This document shows positions 25,113 to 33,472 of a DNA stretch of 64,000 nucleotides, piece by piece (position 1 is the stretch's first letter; the number at the start of each line of letters is the position of its first letter). The stretch is from positions 62,001 through 126,000 of the forward strand of contig JANQJF010000052.1 of NCBI GenBank assembly GCA_028281765.1, written 5' to 3'. The DNA comes from Planctomycetota bacterium (lineage in GTDB: Bacteria > Planctomycetota > UBA1135 > UBA2386). Below the pieces are notes generated by a model. The model had not been told where the DNA came from. It saw only the letters and a list, made by a program, of their open reading frames with translations, and made no database searches. Made by a program: the position numbers and the translations under genes.

Positions 25113-26531
25113 ATGACCACCGCCGAAACCCACATCCCCTCCACCCGCGAACAGGCCTTCCTCGACTCGGTCGAGAGCCCGAACTACGACCGTGGCGGCA
25201 TCAACGGCCTGAAGCCGTTCTTCGACGGCAAGGTCTCGGACGAGTTCGCGACGCTCTACACCGCGGAAGAGCTTGAAGCGCTGCGCGCGCTGAAGGGCAC
25301 CGAGCGCGACGTCGAGAAGCGGATGCCGGTCAAGCTGACGCGCCACTACTTCGAACTCGCGAAGCAGAGCGAGCCGATCCGTCGTCTCGTCAAGGCGAGC
25401 CCCGAGGAGACCGAGAACCTCGAAGGCTCCGAGGACCCGGGCAACCAGATGGACTACAGCCCGGTCGAAGGGCTGCTGCACAAGTACGAGATGGGCCTGA
25501 TGTACGTCATCCCGACGTGCTCGGCGCACTGCCGATTCTGCTACCGCGAAGAGCTGATCGCTCGCAAGGAGATCACGCGACAGGACGGCACCAAGGCCAA
25601 GAAGGGCATGGCGCAGATCGACGAGATCACCGCCTACGTCCGTGAGCACAACCGCCTCGTCGAGGAGAATGGCGGCCGCCACCCCGAGTCGGGCCGCGAG
25701 AAGCTGCGCGAGATCCTGCTGTCGGGCGGCGACGCGATGGTCCTCAACAACGCCAAGCAGGCAGCGTGGTTCGGCGCGCTCGCGGAGTGCGGCGTCGAGA
25801 CGATCCGCATCGGCACGAAGGAGATGGCCTTCTACCCCGATCGCTTCGACGACACGTGGCTCGCGATGATGGACAAGTTCCACGAGACCTACCCGGATGT
25901 CGGCGTGCGTCTCATGGTGCACTTCAACCACCCCGACGAGTTCCTCCTCAAGGACGCGGACGGCAACTACATCGAAGAGAAGTCCGGCATCCACAAGTGG
26001 CATCCGAGCACGTGGCGCGCGATGTCCGAAGTGCTGAAGCGCGGCTGGATCTGCGTCGAGAACCAGTCGCCGATCATCAAGCACATCAACGACGACCCGG
26101 ACGCGCTCCGCATCATGCAGCGCGCCCTGAAGCGCGTCGGCGCAAACAACCACTATTTCTTCTGCGGCCGCGACATCGTCGCGCACAAAGCGTTCAACGT
26201 CTCGATCGAAGAGGCGTGGCGTATCCTCAACGACTCGCAGAAGGGCCTGTCGGGCGTCGAGGCGCACGCGCGCCTGTCGATCACGCACTACAAGGGCAAG
26301 ACCGAGGTCGCCGCGGTGACCAACGAACCGATCCCCGGCGTCCCGGGGACCGAGAACGGCGTCGTGATCTTCAAGCTGCTGCGCAGCGCCGCCGACGCCC
26401 CCGACCGCGGCAAGGTCTGCATCGTCGGTCGCAACCCCGACGCGATCTGGTTCGACGGCTACGAGGATCGCGTGATCGTCGACGAGGCCGGTCTCTACGA
26501 CTACACCCGCGTCAACCAACGGAAGTCATGA
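25113..26531 (+). CDS. KamA-like radical SAM 2,3-aminomutase (substrate uncertain)
   Basis: 472 residues from ATG 25113, first gene of the operon. The radical SAM triad is Cys136-x3-Cys140-x2-Cys143 (TCSAHCRFC), followed by Tyr-Arg145, at the place of the carboxylate-binding Arg of lysine 2,3-aminomutase. LLSGGDAM (202-209) is the next SAM motif. Asp327 in HINDD fits one of the two Asp that bind the lysine side chain, but the second position reads Arg353 (or Asp354 if gapped). The usual glycine-rich PLP loop PGGGGK is replaced by HYKGK with Lys396 as likely PLP Lys. It probably makes a beta-amino acid by 2,3-amino migration; lysine is not certain. Stop and next start overlap (ATGA). Confidence 0.85.
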   Translation: MTTAETHIPSTREQAFLDSVESPNYDRGGINGLKPFFDGKVSDEFATLYTAEELEALRALKGTERDVEKRMPVKLTRHYFELAKQSEPIRRLVKASPEETENLEGSEDPGNQMDYSPVEGLLHKYEMGLMYVIPTCSAHCRFCYREELIARKEITRQDGTKAKKGMAQIDEITAYVREHNRLVEENGGRHPESGREKLREILLSGGDAMVLNNAKQAAWFGALAECGVETIRIGTKEMAFYPDRFDDTWLAMMDKFHETYPDVGVRLMVHFNHPDEFLLKDADGNYIEEKSGIHKWHPSTWRAMSEVLKRGWICVENQSPIIKHINDDPDALRIMQRALKRVGANNHYFFCGRDIVAHKAFNVSIEEAWRILNDSQKGLSGVEAHARLSITHYKGKTEVAAVTNEPIPGVPGTENGVVIFKLLRSAADAPDRGKVCIVGRNPDAIWFDGYEDRVIVDEAGLYDYTRVNQRKS

Positions 26532-27238
26532 TCGACAAGCAAATCGCCAGTGCCGCCGAGGCAGTCGCCGACGTGTTCGACGGCGCGACGGTCATGATCG
26601 GCGGCTTCGGCGAAGCCGGCAGCCCGATCGAGTTGATCCACGCGCTGATCGACCAGGGGTCGAAGGACCTCACGGTCGTGAACAACAACACCGGCAGCGG
26701 TGAGGTCGGCCTCGCCGCGCTGATCAAGGCCGAGCGGGTCGCCAAGATGATCTGCTCGTACCCGCGGACGCAGAACTCGACGGTCTTTCCCGAGCTCTAC
26801 GCGTCCGGCAAGACGAAGCTCGAGCTCGTGCCGCAGGGCACGCTCGCCGAGCGCATCCGAGCCGGCGGCGCCGGCATCCCGGCGTTCTACACCGCGACCT
26901 CGGTCGGCACGCCGCTCGGCGAAGGCAAGGAAGTGCGCCACTTCGGCGACCGCGACTACGTCCTCGAGCACGGGCTGACCGCGGACTTCACCCTGATCAA
27001 GGCCAAGGCCGGCGACCGCTACGGCAACCTGATCTTCAACATGACCGCGCGCAACTTCGCGCCGATCATGGCGACCGCAGGCAAGGTCACGATCGCGCAG
27101 GTCGCGACCATCGTCGACGCGGGCGAACTCGATCCCGAAGTGATCGTCACGCCCGGGGTGTTCGTCAACCGACTCGTCCACGAGCCGAACCCTCAGTACG
27201 AATCGAAGCTCGTCGCCGCTGGAGTCAGCTACCCATGA
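26528..27238 (+). CDS. 3-oxoacid CoA-transferase, alpha subunit
   Basis: 236 residues. The N-terminal MIDKQIASAAEAVADVFDGATVMIGGFGEAGSP-like start holds the GGFGxxGxP CoA-binding loop of class I CoA-transferase alpha chains. NMTARNFAPIMATAG and EVIVTPGVFV near the C terminus are family hallmarks. With the beta subunit it moves CoA from a donor such as succinyl-CoA to a 3-oxoacid. It overlaps the aminomutase stop by ATGA and the beta-subunit start by ATGA, so all three are translated together. Acetoacetate, 3-oxoadipate or another 3-oxoacid are all possible acceptors. Confidence 0.88.
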   Translation: MIDKQIASAAEAVADVFDGATVMIGGFGEAGSPIELIHALIDQGSKDLTVVNNNTGSGEVGLAALIKAERVAKMICSYPRTQNSTVFPELYASGKTKLELVPQGTLAERIRAGGAGIPAFYTATSVGTPLGEGKEVRHFGDRDYVLEHGLTADFTLIKAKAGDRYGNLIFNMTARNFAPIMATAGKVTIAQVATIVDAGELDPEVIVTPGVFVNRLVHEPNPQYESKLVAAGVSYP

Positions 27239-27906
27239 GCGATCCTACGAAGATCGGTCTCACCCGCGAGGAGATGGCGCAGCGCGTCGCCCTCGACATC
27301 CCCGACGGCTCGTACGTGAACCTCGGCATCGGCATCCCCGAGCTGATCGCGCGCTACGTGCCCGAAGGCCGCGAGTTCATCTACCACACCGAGAACGGCC
27401 TGATCGGCATGGGCCCGTCGCCGGCCGAAGGCGAAGGCGACCCCGAGCTGATCAACGCCGGCAAGCGTCAGGTCACCGCGATCCCGGGCGCGGCGTACTT
27501 CCACCACGCCGACAGCTTCACGATGATCCGCGGCGGCCACATCGACTTGTGCGTGCTCGGCGCGCTGCAGGTCGCGCAGAGCGGCGACCTCGCGAACTGG
27601 TCGACCGGCAAGCCCGGCGCGATCCCCGCGGTCGGCGGCGCGATGGACCTCGTCGCCGGCGTGAAGAACATCTGGGTCATCACCCAGCACTGCACGAAGA
27701 CGGGCGAACCCAAGCTCGTCGAGGCGTGCACGTATCCGCTGACCGGCGTCGGCGTCGTCACGCGCGTCTACACCGAGCTGTGCGTGCTCGACATCACCGA
27801 CGAAGGGTTCCAACTCGTCGAGCTGAGCCCCGGCGTCAGCTTCGAACACGTCCAGGAGAAGACGGGCGCGAAGGTCCTGCCGATCGCGGCACCTGTAGAG
27901 AAGTAG
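27235..27906 (+). CDS. 3-oxoacid CoA-transferase, beta subunit
   Basis: 223 residues. GSYVNLGIGIPELIARYVP is the expected N-terminal loop. Glu53 in HTENGLIGMG is the catalytic glutamate that becomes a glutamyl-CoA thioester. The C-terminal ISPGVSFEHVQEKTGA-type ending matches class I beta chains. It overlaps the alpha gene by ATGA. A 34-base gap then precedes the aminotransferase gene. Active only with the alpha subunit. Confidence 0.88.
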   Translation: MSDPTKIGLTREEMAQRVALDIPDGSYVNLGIGIPELIARYVPEGREFIYHTENGLIGMGPSPAEGEGDPELINAGKRQVTAIPGAAYFHHADSFTMIRGGHIDLCVLGALQVAQSGDLANWSTGKPGAIPAVGGAMDLVAGVKNIWVITQHCTKTGEPKLVEACTYPLTGVGVVTRVYTELCVLDITDEGFQLVELSPGVSFEHVQEKTGAKVLPIAAPVEK

Positions 27907-27940
27907 CCAGTCGAAAAGTGACCCGTCGAGCAGTGAGACG

Positions 27941-29260
27941 ATGAAGGCCCAAATCCAGAACCACAGCGCCGACCTCTACGAGCGCGCGTGCAAGGTCCTC
28001 CCCGGCGGCGTCAGCCGCAACACCGTCCTGCGGAAGCCACACCCGCATTACGCCGACTACGGCAAGGGCTGCCGAGTCTGGGACATCGACGGCGTCGAAC
28101 GGATCGACTTCGCGAACAACATGGCGTCGCTGATCCACGGCCACGCGCACCCGGACGTCGTCGACGCCGTGTGCCGGCAGGTCGCGAGGGGCAGCGCGTT
28201 CACGATGGCGACCGAGATCGAAGTCGAGTACGCGGAGCTGCTGTGCAGCCGCAACGACGCGTTCGACAAGGTGCGCTTCGTGAACTCCGGCACCGAAGCC
28301 GTCATGGCCACGGTCAAGGCGTCCCGCGCGTTCACCGGCCGGCCCATGATCGCGAAGTGTGAAGGCGCCTACCACGGCCAGTACGACTACGCCGAAGCCA
28401 GCCAGACGCCGACCCCCGACAACTGGGGCGACCGCGCTCGCCCCAACGCCGTCCCGGTCGCGCACGGCACGCCGAAGTCCGCACTCGGCGACGTCCTCGT
28501 CGTGCCCTACAATGACTCCGAGCTCGCGCGCGAAATCCTGGATCAGCACAAGGACGAGATCGCCTGCGTGCTGATCGACCCGATGTCGCACCGCGTCGGC
28601 CTGCGCCCGGCCGAGGAACAGTTCATCGACGCGATGCGCGCGTGGACCCGGGAGAACGGCGCGCTGATGGTGTTCGACGAAGTCATCACGTTCCGCTCGG
28701 AGTATGGCGGCGCGCAGGAGTGGTATCCGAACTCCAAGCCCGACCTCACCGCGCTCGGCAAGGTCATCGGCGGTGGCTACCCGGTCGGTGCCATCATCGG
28801 CGACGCCGAAGTCATGGACGTCATGAACCCCCACGCGGACAAGCTGCTGTTCCCGCACTCGGGCACGTTCTCGGCGAACGCCGTGACGATGACGGCCGGC
28901 CTCGTATCGATGAAGCTGTTCGACCGGGCCGCAGTCGACCGCGTCAACGCGCTGGCGCAGCGCGCCGTGAAGGGCATCGAAGCCGCGATCGCACGCACCG
29001 GCGTGCCGGCCTGCGTGACCGGTGGCGGCTCGATGTTCCGCGTGCACATGAAGGCGAAGCCGCCGGCGGAATACCGCGAGGCGTTCCTGACGCCGGACGA
29101 AAACGCGCGGCTGCTTCGGCTACTCGACCACCTCTACGAAAACGGCTTCCTGATGATCAACACGTGCTCGGGCACGGTGTCGACGGCAATGAGCGAAGCG
29201 GAGATCGACGCACTCGTAGCGGCGATGGAAGAAGGACTCCGGAAGCTCGAAGCGAACTGA
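27941..29260 (+). CDS. Class III PLP aminotransferase, likely a beta-amino-acid transaminase
   Basis: 439 residues. PLP-binding residues: Asp246 (FDEVIT) and Lys274 (ALGKVIGGGYP). It begins with VLPGGVSRNTV and FANNMASLIHGHAHPDVV, the signature of glutamate-1-semialdehyde-aminomutase relatives that include known beta-phenylalanine and other beta-amino acid aminotransferases. NSGTEA at 115-120 binds the cofactor phosphate. In this operon it would convert the beta-amino acid from the KamA-like enzyme to a 3-oxoacid, feeding the CoA-transferase. A true glutamate-1-semialdehyde aminomutase (heme synthesis) is less likely given its partners and its wording at key positions; substrate not proven. 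Confidence 0.85.
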   Translation: MKAQIQNHSADLYERACKVLPGGVSRNTVLRKPHPHYADYGKGCRVWDIDGVERIDFANNMASLIHGHAHPDVVDAVCRQVARGSAFTMATEIEVEYAELLCSRNDAFDKVRFVNSGTEAVMATVKASRAFTGRPMIAKCEGAYHGQYDYAEASQTPTPDNWGDRARPNAVPVAHGTPKSALGDVLVVPYNDSELAREILDQHKDEIACVLIDPMSHRVGLRPAEEQFIDAMRAWTRENGALMVFDEVITFRSEYGGAQEWYPNSKPDLTALGKVIGGGYPVGAIIGDAEVMDVMNPHADKLLFPHSGTFSANAVTMTAGLVSMKLFDRAAVDRVNALAQRAVKGIEAAIARTGVPACVTGGGSMFRVHMKAKPPAEYREAFLTPDENARLLRLLDHLYENGFLMINTCSGTVSTAMSEAEIDALVAAMEEGLRKLEAN

Positions 29261-29375
29261 ACGGCTCGCGCGAACTACCCGACAGCGTCCTCACGGCATC
29301 TTGATTCGGCGTCAACCGGGAGCACCGCGTGCGTCCAGCCGCCCCGGCCTCGTCCGAACACGATATGCTCGTCGC

Positions 29376-31574
29376 ATGCGACGACTCGCCCTCGGGATCT
29401 GGGTAGCCACCGCTCTGCAATCGCTCGCGCCCAGTCAGATGACCTGGACGGAAGAGCCTTCTCCGGGGCTCGCGCGCAAAGCCGCGGACTTGGCCTACGA
29501 TTCGGTACGCGACGTGTTCGTCTTGTTCGGTGGCGAGGACCTGAGCTACCCGCCCGTCCCGCTGGTGTCGACATGGGAATGGGACGGGGTGTCGTGGACG
29601 GAGGTGGACGACGGCTCGGGGGCACACCCCTCGCCGCGCGAGACGCCCAACGTCGTGTTCGACCCGATCCGCGGCGTGACGATGGTCGTAGGGGGTGCGA
29701 ATCCCAGCCAGAGCAGCGACATCCGATCGGACTGCTGGACGTGGGACGGGAGCGCGTGGACTCAAGTCGCGGACTTCCCGTCGCCGTTGACCCCGGACGT
29801 CTGGGCCGACATCCGCGCCACCTTCGACCCGATCACCGGCGCGGTGCTGGCCATCGCGGAGACCTGGCCGTTCTTCGGTCCGCTGAGTCGCGAGACGTTC
29901 ACGTGGGACGGCACCGTGTGGACGCGGGTCCACACGGGCGGGCTCGCAGTCGGCGACATGGTGTTCGAGGCGAATCTCGGGCGTGTCGTCATACCCGCGG
30001 ACGGCGTGCATCACGAATGGGACGGCACGACCTGGACCCAGGTCGGCGTGCCTTCTTCGCCGAACCTGCTCCGCGCGCGCGTCGCCTATGACGAAGCTCG
30101 AGGACGATTGGTCCGCTTCGGCGGCAGCCTCCAGGCAGGCCCGCTTTTCGTGGGGTTCAACCCGGACGTGTACGAGTTCGACGGCACGTCCTGGACGGCG
30201 ACCACGGCGATGGCGACCGGCCGCGAAGGTGCGGCGCTGGCCTACAACGCATCGACGGGCCTGCTGGTGATGTTCGGTGGCCGGACGATGCTCAGCGGTC
30301 CTCGCTCCGAGATGTGGGCTTGGAACGGTCTCATCGCATGGGTCGTCGACGAAGGCACGGGACCGGCTGCGAACTTCGGGTCGCACGCCCTCGTCTACGA
30401 CGAGGCGCGTGACGAAGTCGTCCAGTACGGCGGCGACGACGGCCTCACCTGGACGCGACAGAACGGCACCTGGTCGATCGCCGACAGCGCCGGCGGCCCG
30501 GGCAACTACGGGTCCATGGTCTACGACGCGATCAACCAGCGAGTCCTCCGATTCCAGTCTCCCTCGCTGACCGGACAACCGTCCGAGCTGTGGAGCTGGA
30601 ACGGCTCGTCCTGGCAACTGCAGCCGGCACTCCAGCCACTGCCCAACGTCTACGACTTCGCGATGGCGTTCGACAACAACCGCGGCGTGCTCGTGCTGCA
30701 CGGCGGACGGCCGCCGGGCACGATCCAACCGGTCGGCCAGACCTGGGAGTGGGACGGCACCAACTGGACGTTGTTGCCCCAGTTGCCCCAGCCCGGCGCC
30801 GTGTACGACGCCGCGATGGCCTACGACCCCAACCTGGAGGCAATCGTGATGGCAGGCGGGTCGCTCGGCAACGGCGGCCTCGTGTCCGACTTCGTCTGGA
30901 CCTGGGACGGCTCGAACTGGGCCTTGATGAACGACCGCATTCCGCCGCGCACCGAAGCCGGCATGGTCTTCGACCGCAACCGTCAACGCATGGTGCTGCA
31001 CAGTGGGTACGACGACTACATCACGCTGCGGCGAGACACGTACGAGTGGAGCGGTTCCGGCCCGTGGGTCGAGCGCGCTCTCGACCTCACGCCGACCATC
31101 GGCAGCGCCATCGGCATGGTGAGTGACGCCACCGACGTCTTCACGGTCATCAACGGACAGGTCAAGCTCTACCGCCCGACGATCGCCTCGTCCGGCACCT
31201 CCCTCGGGGGCGGCTGTAGCACGGGAACGATGCTCAGCCTCCAGCCGAACCGGCCCGCGATCCTGAGCACGCCGAACTTCGCGCTCGAGGTCGACGGACT
31301 CACACCCGGCGCGTCCGGGTTCGTCGGGCTGTCGTTCGTTCCCGGCGCCGGGATCCCCTTCGGTGGCTGCGAGCTCCACCTTCTCGGACCCTGGGCCTTC
31401 ACGGGGATGATCCAGGCCGACGGCAACGGCCAAGCCGTCCTGCCCTTGAACTTGACCCCGACGACCGCGGCCGGCATCACCGCGACCGTGCAGGCAGGGG
31501 AACTGTCACCCGGCGGCGCCTTGCTCGGCGTCCTGAACCTGTCCAACGGCTACCGGTTCACGGTCGGCGACTGA
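29376..31574 (+). CDS. Secreted Kelch-repeat protein with the shared C-terminal module
   Basis: 732 residues from ATG 29376, next to a signal peptide (LALGIWVATALQSLAPSQ); an ATG 75 bases upstream is less likely. Kelch-type repeats (VLFGGED..STWEWDGVSWTE, VMFGGRT, WTWDGSNWALM) recur through residues 25-600, perhaps two propellers. The final 125 residues read SLGGGCSTGT, IPFGGCELHLL, GQAVLPLNLTP and LLGVLNLSNGYRFTV, again the shared module. It lies 115 bases after the aminotransferase gene but is unrelated in function. Partners unknown. Confidence 0.8.
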   Translation: MRRLALGIWVATALQSLAPSQMTWTEEPSPGLARKAADLAYDSVRDVFVLFGGEDLSYPPVPLVSTWEWDGVSWTEVDDGSGAHPSPRETPNVVFDPIRGVTMVVGGANPSQSSDIRSDCWTWDGSAWTQVADFPSPLTPDVWADIRATFDPITGAVLAIAETWPFFGPLSRETFTWDGTVWTRVHTGGLAVGDMVFEANLGRVVIPADGVHHEWDGTTWTQVGVPSSPNLLRARVAYDEARGRLVRFGGSLQAGPLFVGFNPDVYEFDGTSWTATTAMATGREGAALAYNASTGLLVMFGGRTMLSGPRSEMWAWNGLIAWVVDEGTGPAANFGSHALVYDEARDEVVQYGGDDGLTWTRQNGTWSIADSAGGPGNYGSMVYDAINQRVLRFQSPSLTGQPSELWSWNGSSWQLQPALQPLPNVYDFAMAFDNNRGVLVLHGGRPPGTIQPVGQTWEWDGTNWTLLPQLPQPGAVYDAAMAYDPNLEAIVMAGGSLGNGGLVSDFVWTWDGSNWALMNDRIPPRTEAGMVFDRNRQRMVLHSGYDDYITLRRDTYEWSGSGPWVERALDLTPTIGSAIGMVSDATDVFTVINGQVKLYRPTIASSGTSLGGGCSTGTMLSLQPNRPAILSTPNFALEVDGLTPGASGFVGLSFVPGAGIPFGGCELHLLGPWAFTGMIQADGNGQAVLPLNLTPTTAAGITATVQAGELSPGGALLGVLNLSNGYRFTVGD

Positions 31575-31593
31575 TCGCAGACGGCCGCAAACC

Positions 31594-31621
31594 CACGCTC
31601 GCGCCGCCGTGGGCGAGCGTG
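31594..31621 (+). terminator. Perfect hairpin after the Kelch-protein gene
   Basis: CACGCTCGC and GCGAGCGTG form nine perfect base pairs around a 10-base loop, 19 bases after the stop. No U tract. It is the likely 3' end of the Kelch gene transcript and ends 162 bases before the arylsulfotransferase-like gene. Confidence 0.5.
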
Positions 31622-31783
31622 CCGCAGCATGAAGACCGAGCTATCGGAACGCACTCCGAGTTGTCGTAGTTGGCCGAGCGACGAGACAGGTGACGCGCCT
31701 TTTTGCGTCGGTGCGCAACCGATTGCCGCTTTGGGACCTCCCTGCCATTGCCGATCTCGCCAAATCCCCTGACACTGATGGAT

Positions 31784-33421
31784 ATGGCCCACACCCCCTT
31801 CGTCTGCGCCGCATCGCTCATCCTCGCATCCTCGCTCTTCGCCCAAGGCGCCGACGGCTTCCGCCTCTACGCGCCACACGGGACGTCGAACACGTACCTG
31901 GTCGACACGAACAACAACGTCGTCCATACGTGGCCGGGCGTGCTCCCGCCGGGTAACGGCAACTACATCGAACCGGACGGCACGCTGCTCCGCTCCGAGA
32001 ACATCCCCGGCGGCCCGCCGATCGGCGGTCGTGGTGGCGGCGTCACCCGCGTCGCGCTCGACGGGACGATGATCTGGGACTGGGAATACGCGGACGCCGA
32101 CGGCTGGGCGCACCACGACGTCGAGCCGCTGCCAAACGGCAACGTGCTCGTGCTCGTCTGGGATCGCATGACCCAGGCCGAAGCGATCGACGCCGGCCGC
32201 GACCCCGCGACGCTACCGTCGCCGAACTGGCTACCCGACGCGATCATCGAGGTCGAGCAGACCGGTCTGACGACCGGGAACATCGTGTGGGAATGGCACA
32301 TCATGGATCACCTGATCCAGGACTTCGACGCGACGAAGGCGAACTTCGGCGTCGTCGCCGACCACCCCGAGCTCGTCGACATCAACTTCCCGGGTGACAC
32401 GCTGAACAACGGCGAGTGGAACCACTGCAACGCGCTCAGCTACTGCCCGACGCGCGACATCATCCTGCTCAACTCGCCGTTCCAGGACGAGTTCTGGATC
32501 ATCGATCACTCGACGACGACCGCGGAAGCCGCCGGCCACACTGGCGGTAACTTCGGGAAGGGCGGCGACATCCTCTATCGCTGGGGCAACCCGCAGTCGT
32601 ACGACCGAGGCACGGCTGGCGATCAGAAGCTGTTCTTCCAGCACGGCTCCAACTTCATCCCGCCGGGCCGCCCCGGCGCGGGCAACGTCGTCGTGTTCAA
32701 CAACCGCGCAGGCACGCCGCTCGGTCAGAACTTCTCCTCGGTCGTCGAGATCGCGATCCCCGCAGACTTCACGCTGGCGCCGGGCGCCGCATGGGGTCCG
32801 ACCGACTACGTCATGGAGTACTCGGATCCGGGCAACTTCTACTCGCAGAACCTCTCGAACGCCGAGCGCCTCGAGAACGGCAACACGCTCGTCTGCAGCG
32901 GCCGCGAAGGCCCCCGCTTCTTCGAGATCCTGCCCGACGGCGTGACGATCGTCGCGGAAACGACGCCGCCCAACGTCCCGGCCGCGCCGGGCTTCGTATT
33001 CCAGGTGAGCCACATCTCGCGCTCGCTCTGGAGCGACGCGACCGAGATCTCGGTCAGCGCCGGGGGCACCGCGAACTTCGACCTGATCGCGGGCAGTGAA
33101 CACGCGGGTGACCAGTATCTGGTCCTCGGCTCCGCCGCGGGCACGACCCCGGGCACCGTCCTCGACGGCATGTTGCTGCCGCTCAACGTGGATGGCTACT
33201 TCCTGACGATGCTGTCGTTCCCGAACGTCTTCCCGTTCGTCAACACAACCGGCTTCCTCGACGCGAACGGCCGCGCGACCGCGTCGTTCACGCTGCCGGC
33301 CGGCATCCTCCCGCCGGAGGCCGCGGCGTTCGACTTCCACCACGCGTACGTCGTGCTGGACGCGGCGACTCAGGACGTCGTGCACACGAGCAACGCGGTG
33401 CCGCTCGACTGGGTGAACTGA
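31784..33421 (+). CDS. Secreted arylsulfotransferase-like (ASST) protein with the shared C-terminal module
   Basis: 545 residues from ATG 31784 (ATG 31778 is two residues longer). Signal peptide VCAASLILASSLFAQG. The propeller carries the ASST-like motifs LVDTNNNVVHTW, GYIEPDGTLLRS-like NYIEPDGTLLRSEN, DWEYADADGWAHHDVEPLPNGN, the HDV with adjacent His being family hallmarks. NEWNHCNALSYCPTRDIILLN and FFQHGSNFI follow. Canonical ASST catalytic His positions are plausible but not proven. The final 125 residues (TEISVSAGGTANFDL to LDWVN) form the shared beta module. Sulfotransfer or binding roles are both possible. Confidence 0.78.
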   Translation: MAHTPFVCAASLILASSLFAQGADGFRLYAPHGTSNTYLVDTNNNVVHTWPGVLPPGNGNYIEPDGTLLRSENIPGGPPIGGRGGGVTRVALDGTMIWDWEYADADGWAHHDVEPLPNGNVLVLVWDRMTQAEAIDAGRDPATLPSPNWLPDAIIEVEQTGLTTGNIVWEWHIMDHLIQDFDATKANFGVVADHPELVDINFPGDTLNNGEWNHCNALSYCPTRDIILLNSPFQDEFWIIDHSTTTAEAAGHTGGNFGKGGDILYRWGNPQSYDRGTAGDQKLFFQHGSNFIPPGRPGAGNVVVFNNRAGTPLGQNFSSVVEIAIPADFTLAPGAAWGPTDYVMEYSDPGNFYSQNLSNAERLENGNTLVCSGREGPRFFEILPDGVTIVAETTPPNVPAAPGFVFQVSHISRSLWSDATEISVSAGGTANFDLIAGSEHAGDQYLVLGSAAGTTPGTVLDGMLLPLNVDGYFLTMLSFPNVFPFVNTTGFLDANGRATASFTLPAGILPPEAAAFDFHHAYVVLDAATQDVVHTSNAVPLDWVN

Positions 33422-33431
33422 TCCCCGGATC

Positions 33432-33472
33432 CCCGAAGGGCTCGCGACGATCAGCGCACGCGGGCCTTCGGG
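33432..33472. terminator. Hairpin at the convergent gene ends
   Basis: CCCGAAGG at 33432-33439 and CCTTCGGG at 33465-33472 form eight perfect pairs, extended by CGCG pairing after a mismatch, with the loop between. The right arm lies inside the last codons of the minus-strand peroxidase gene; the left arm follows the plus-strand stop at 33421. No U tract. Confidence 0.35.

Noticed and set aside
24154..29260. Classical lysine fermentation cluster
   Set aside because: Beta-lysine 5,6-aminomutase and the kdd, kce and kal genes are absent, and the aminomutase differs at substrate-side positions.
29157..31433. A 758-codon open frame antisense to the Kelch protein gene
   Set aside because: Antisense shadow; the plus strand has a signal peptide, Kelch repeats and the C-terminal module.
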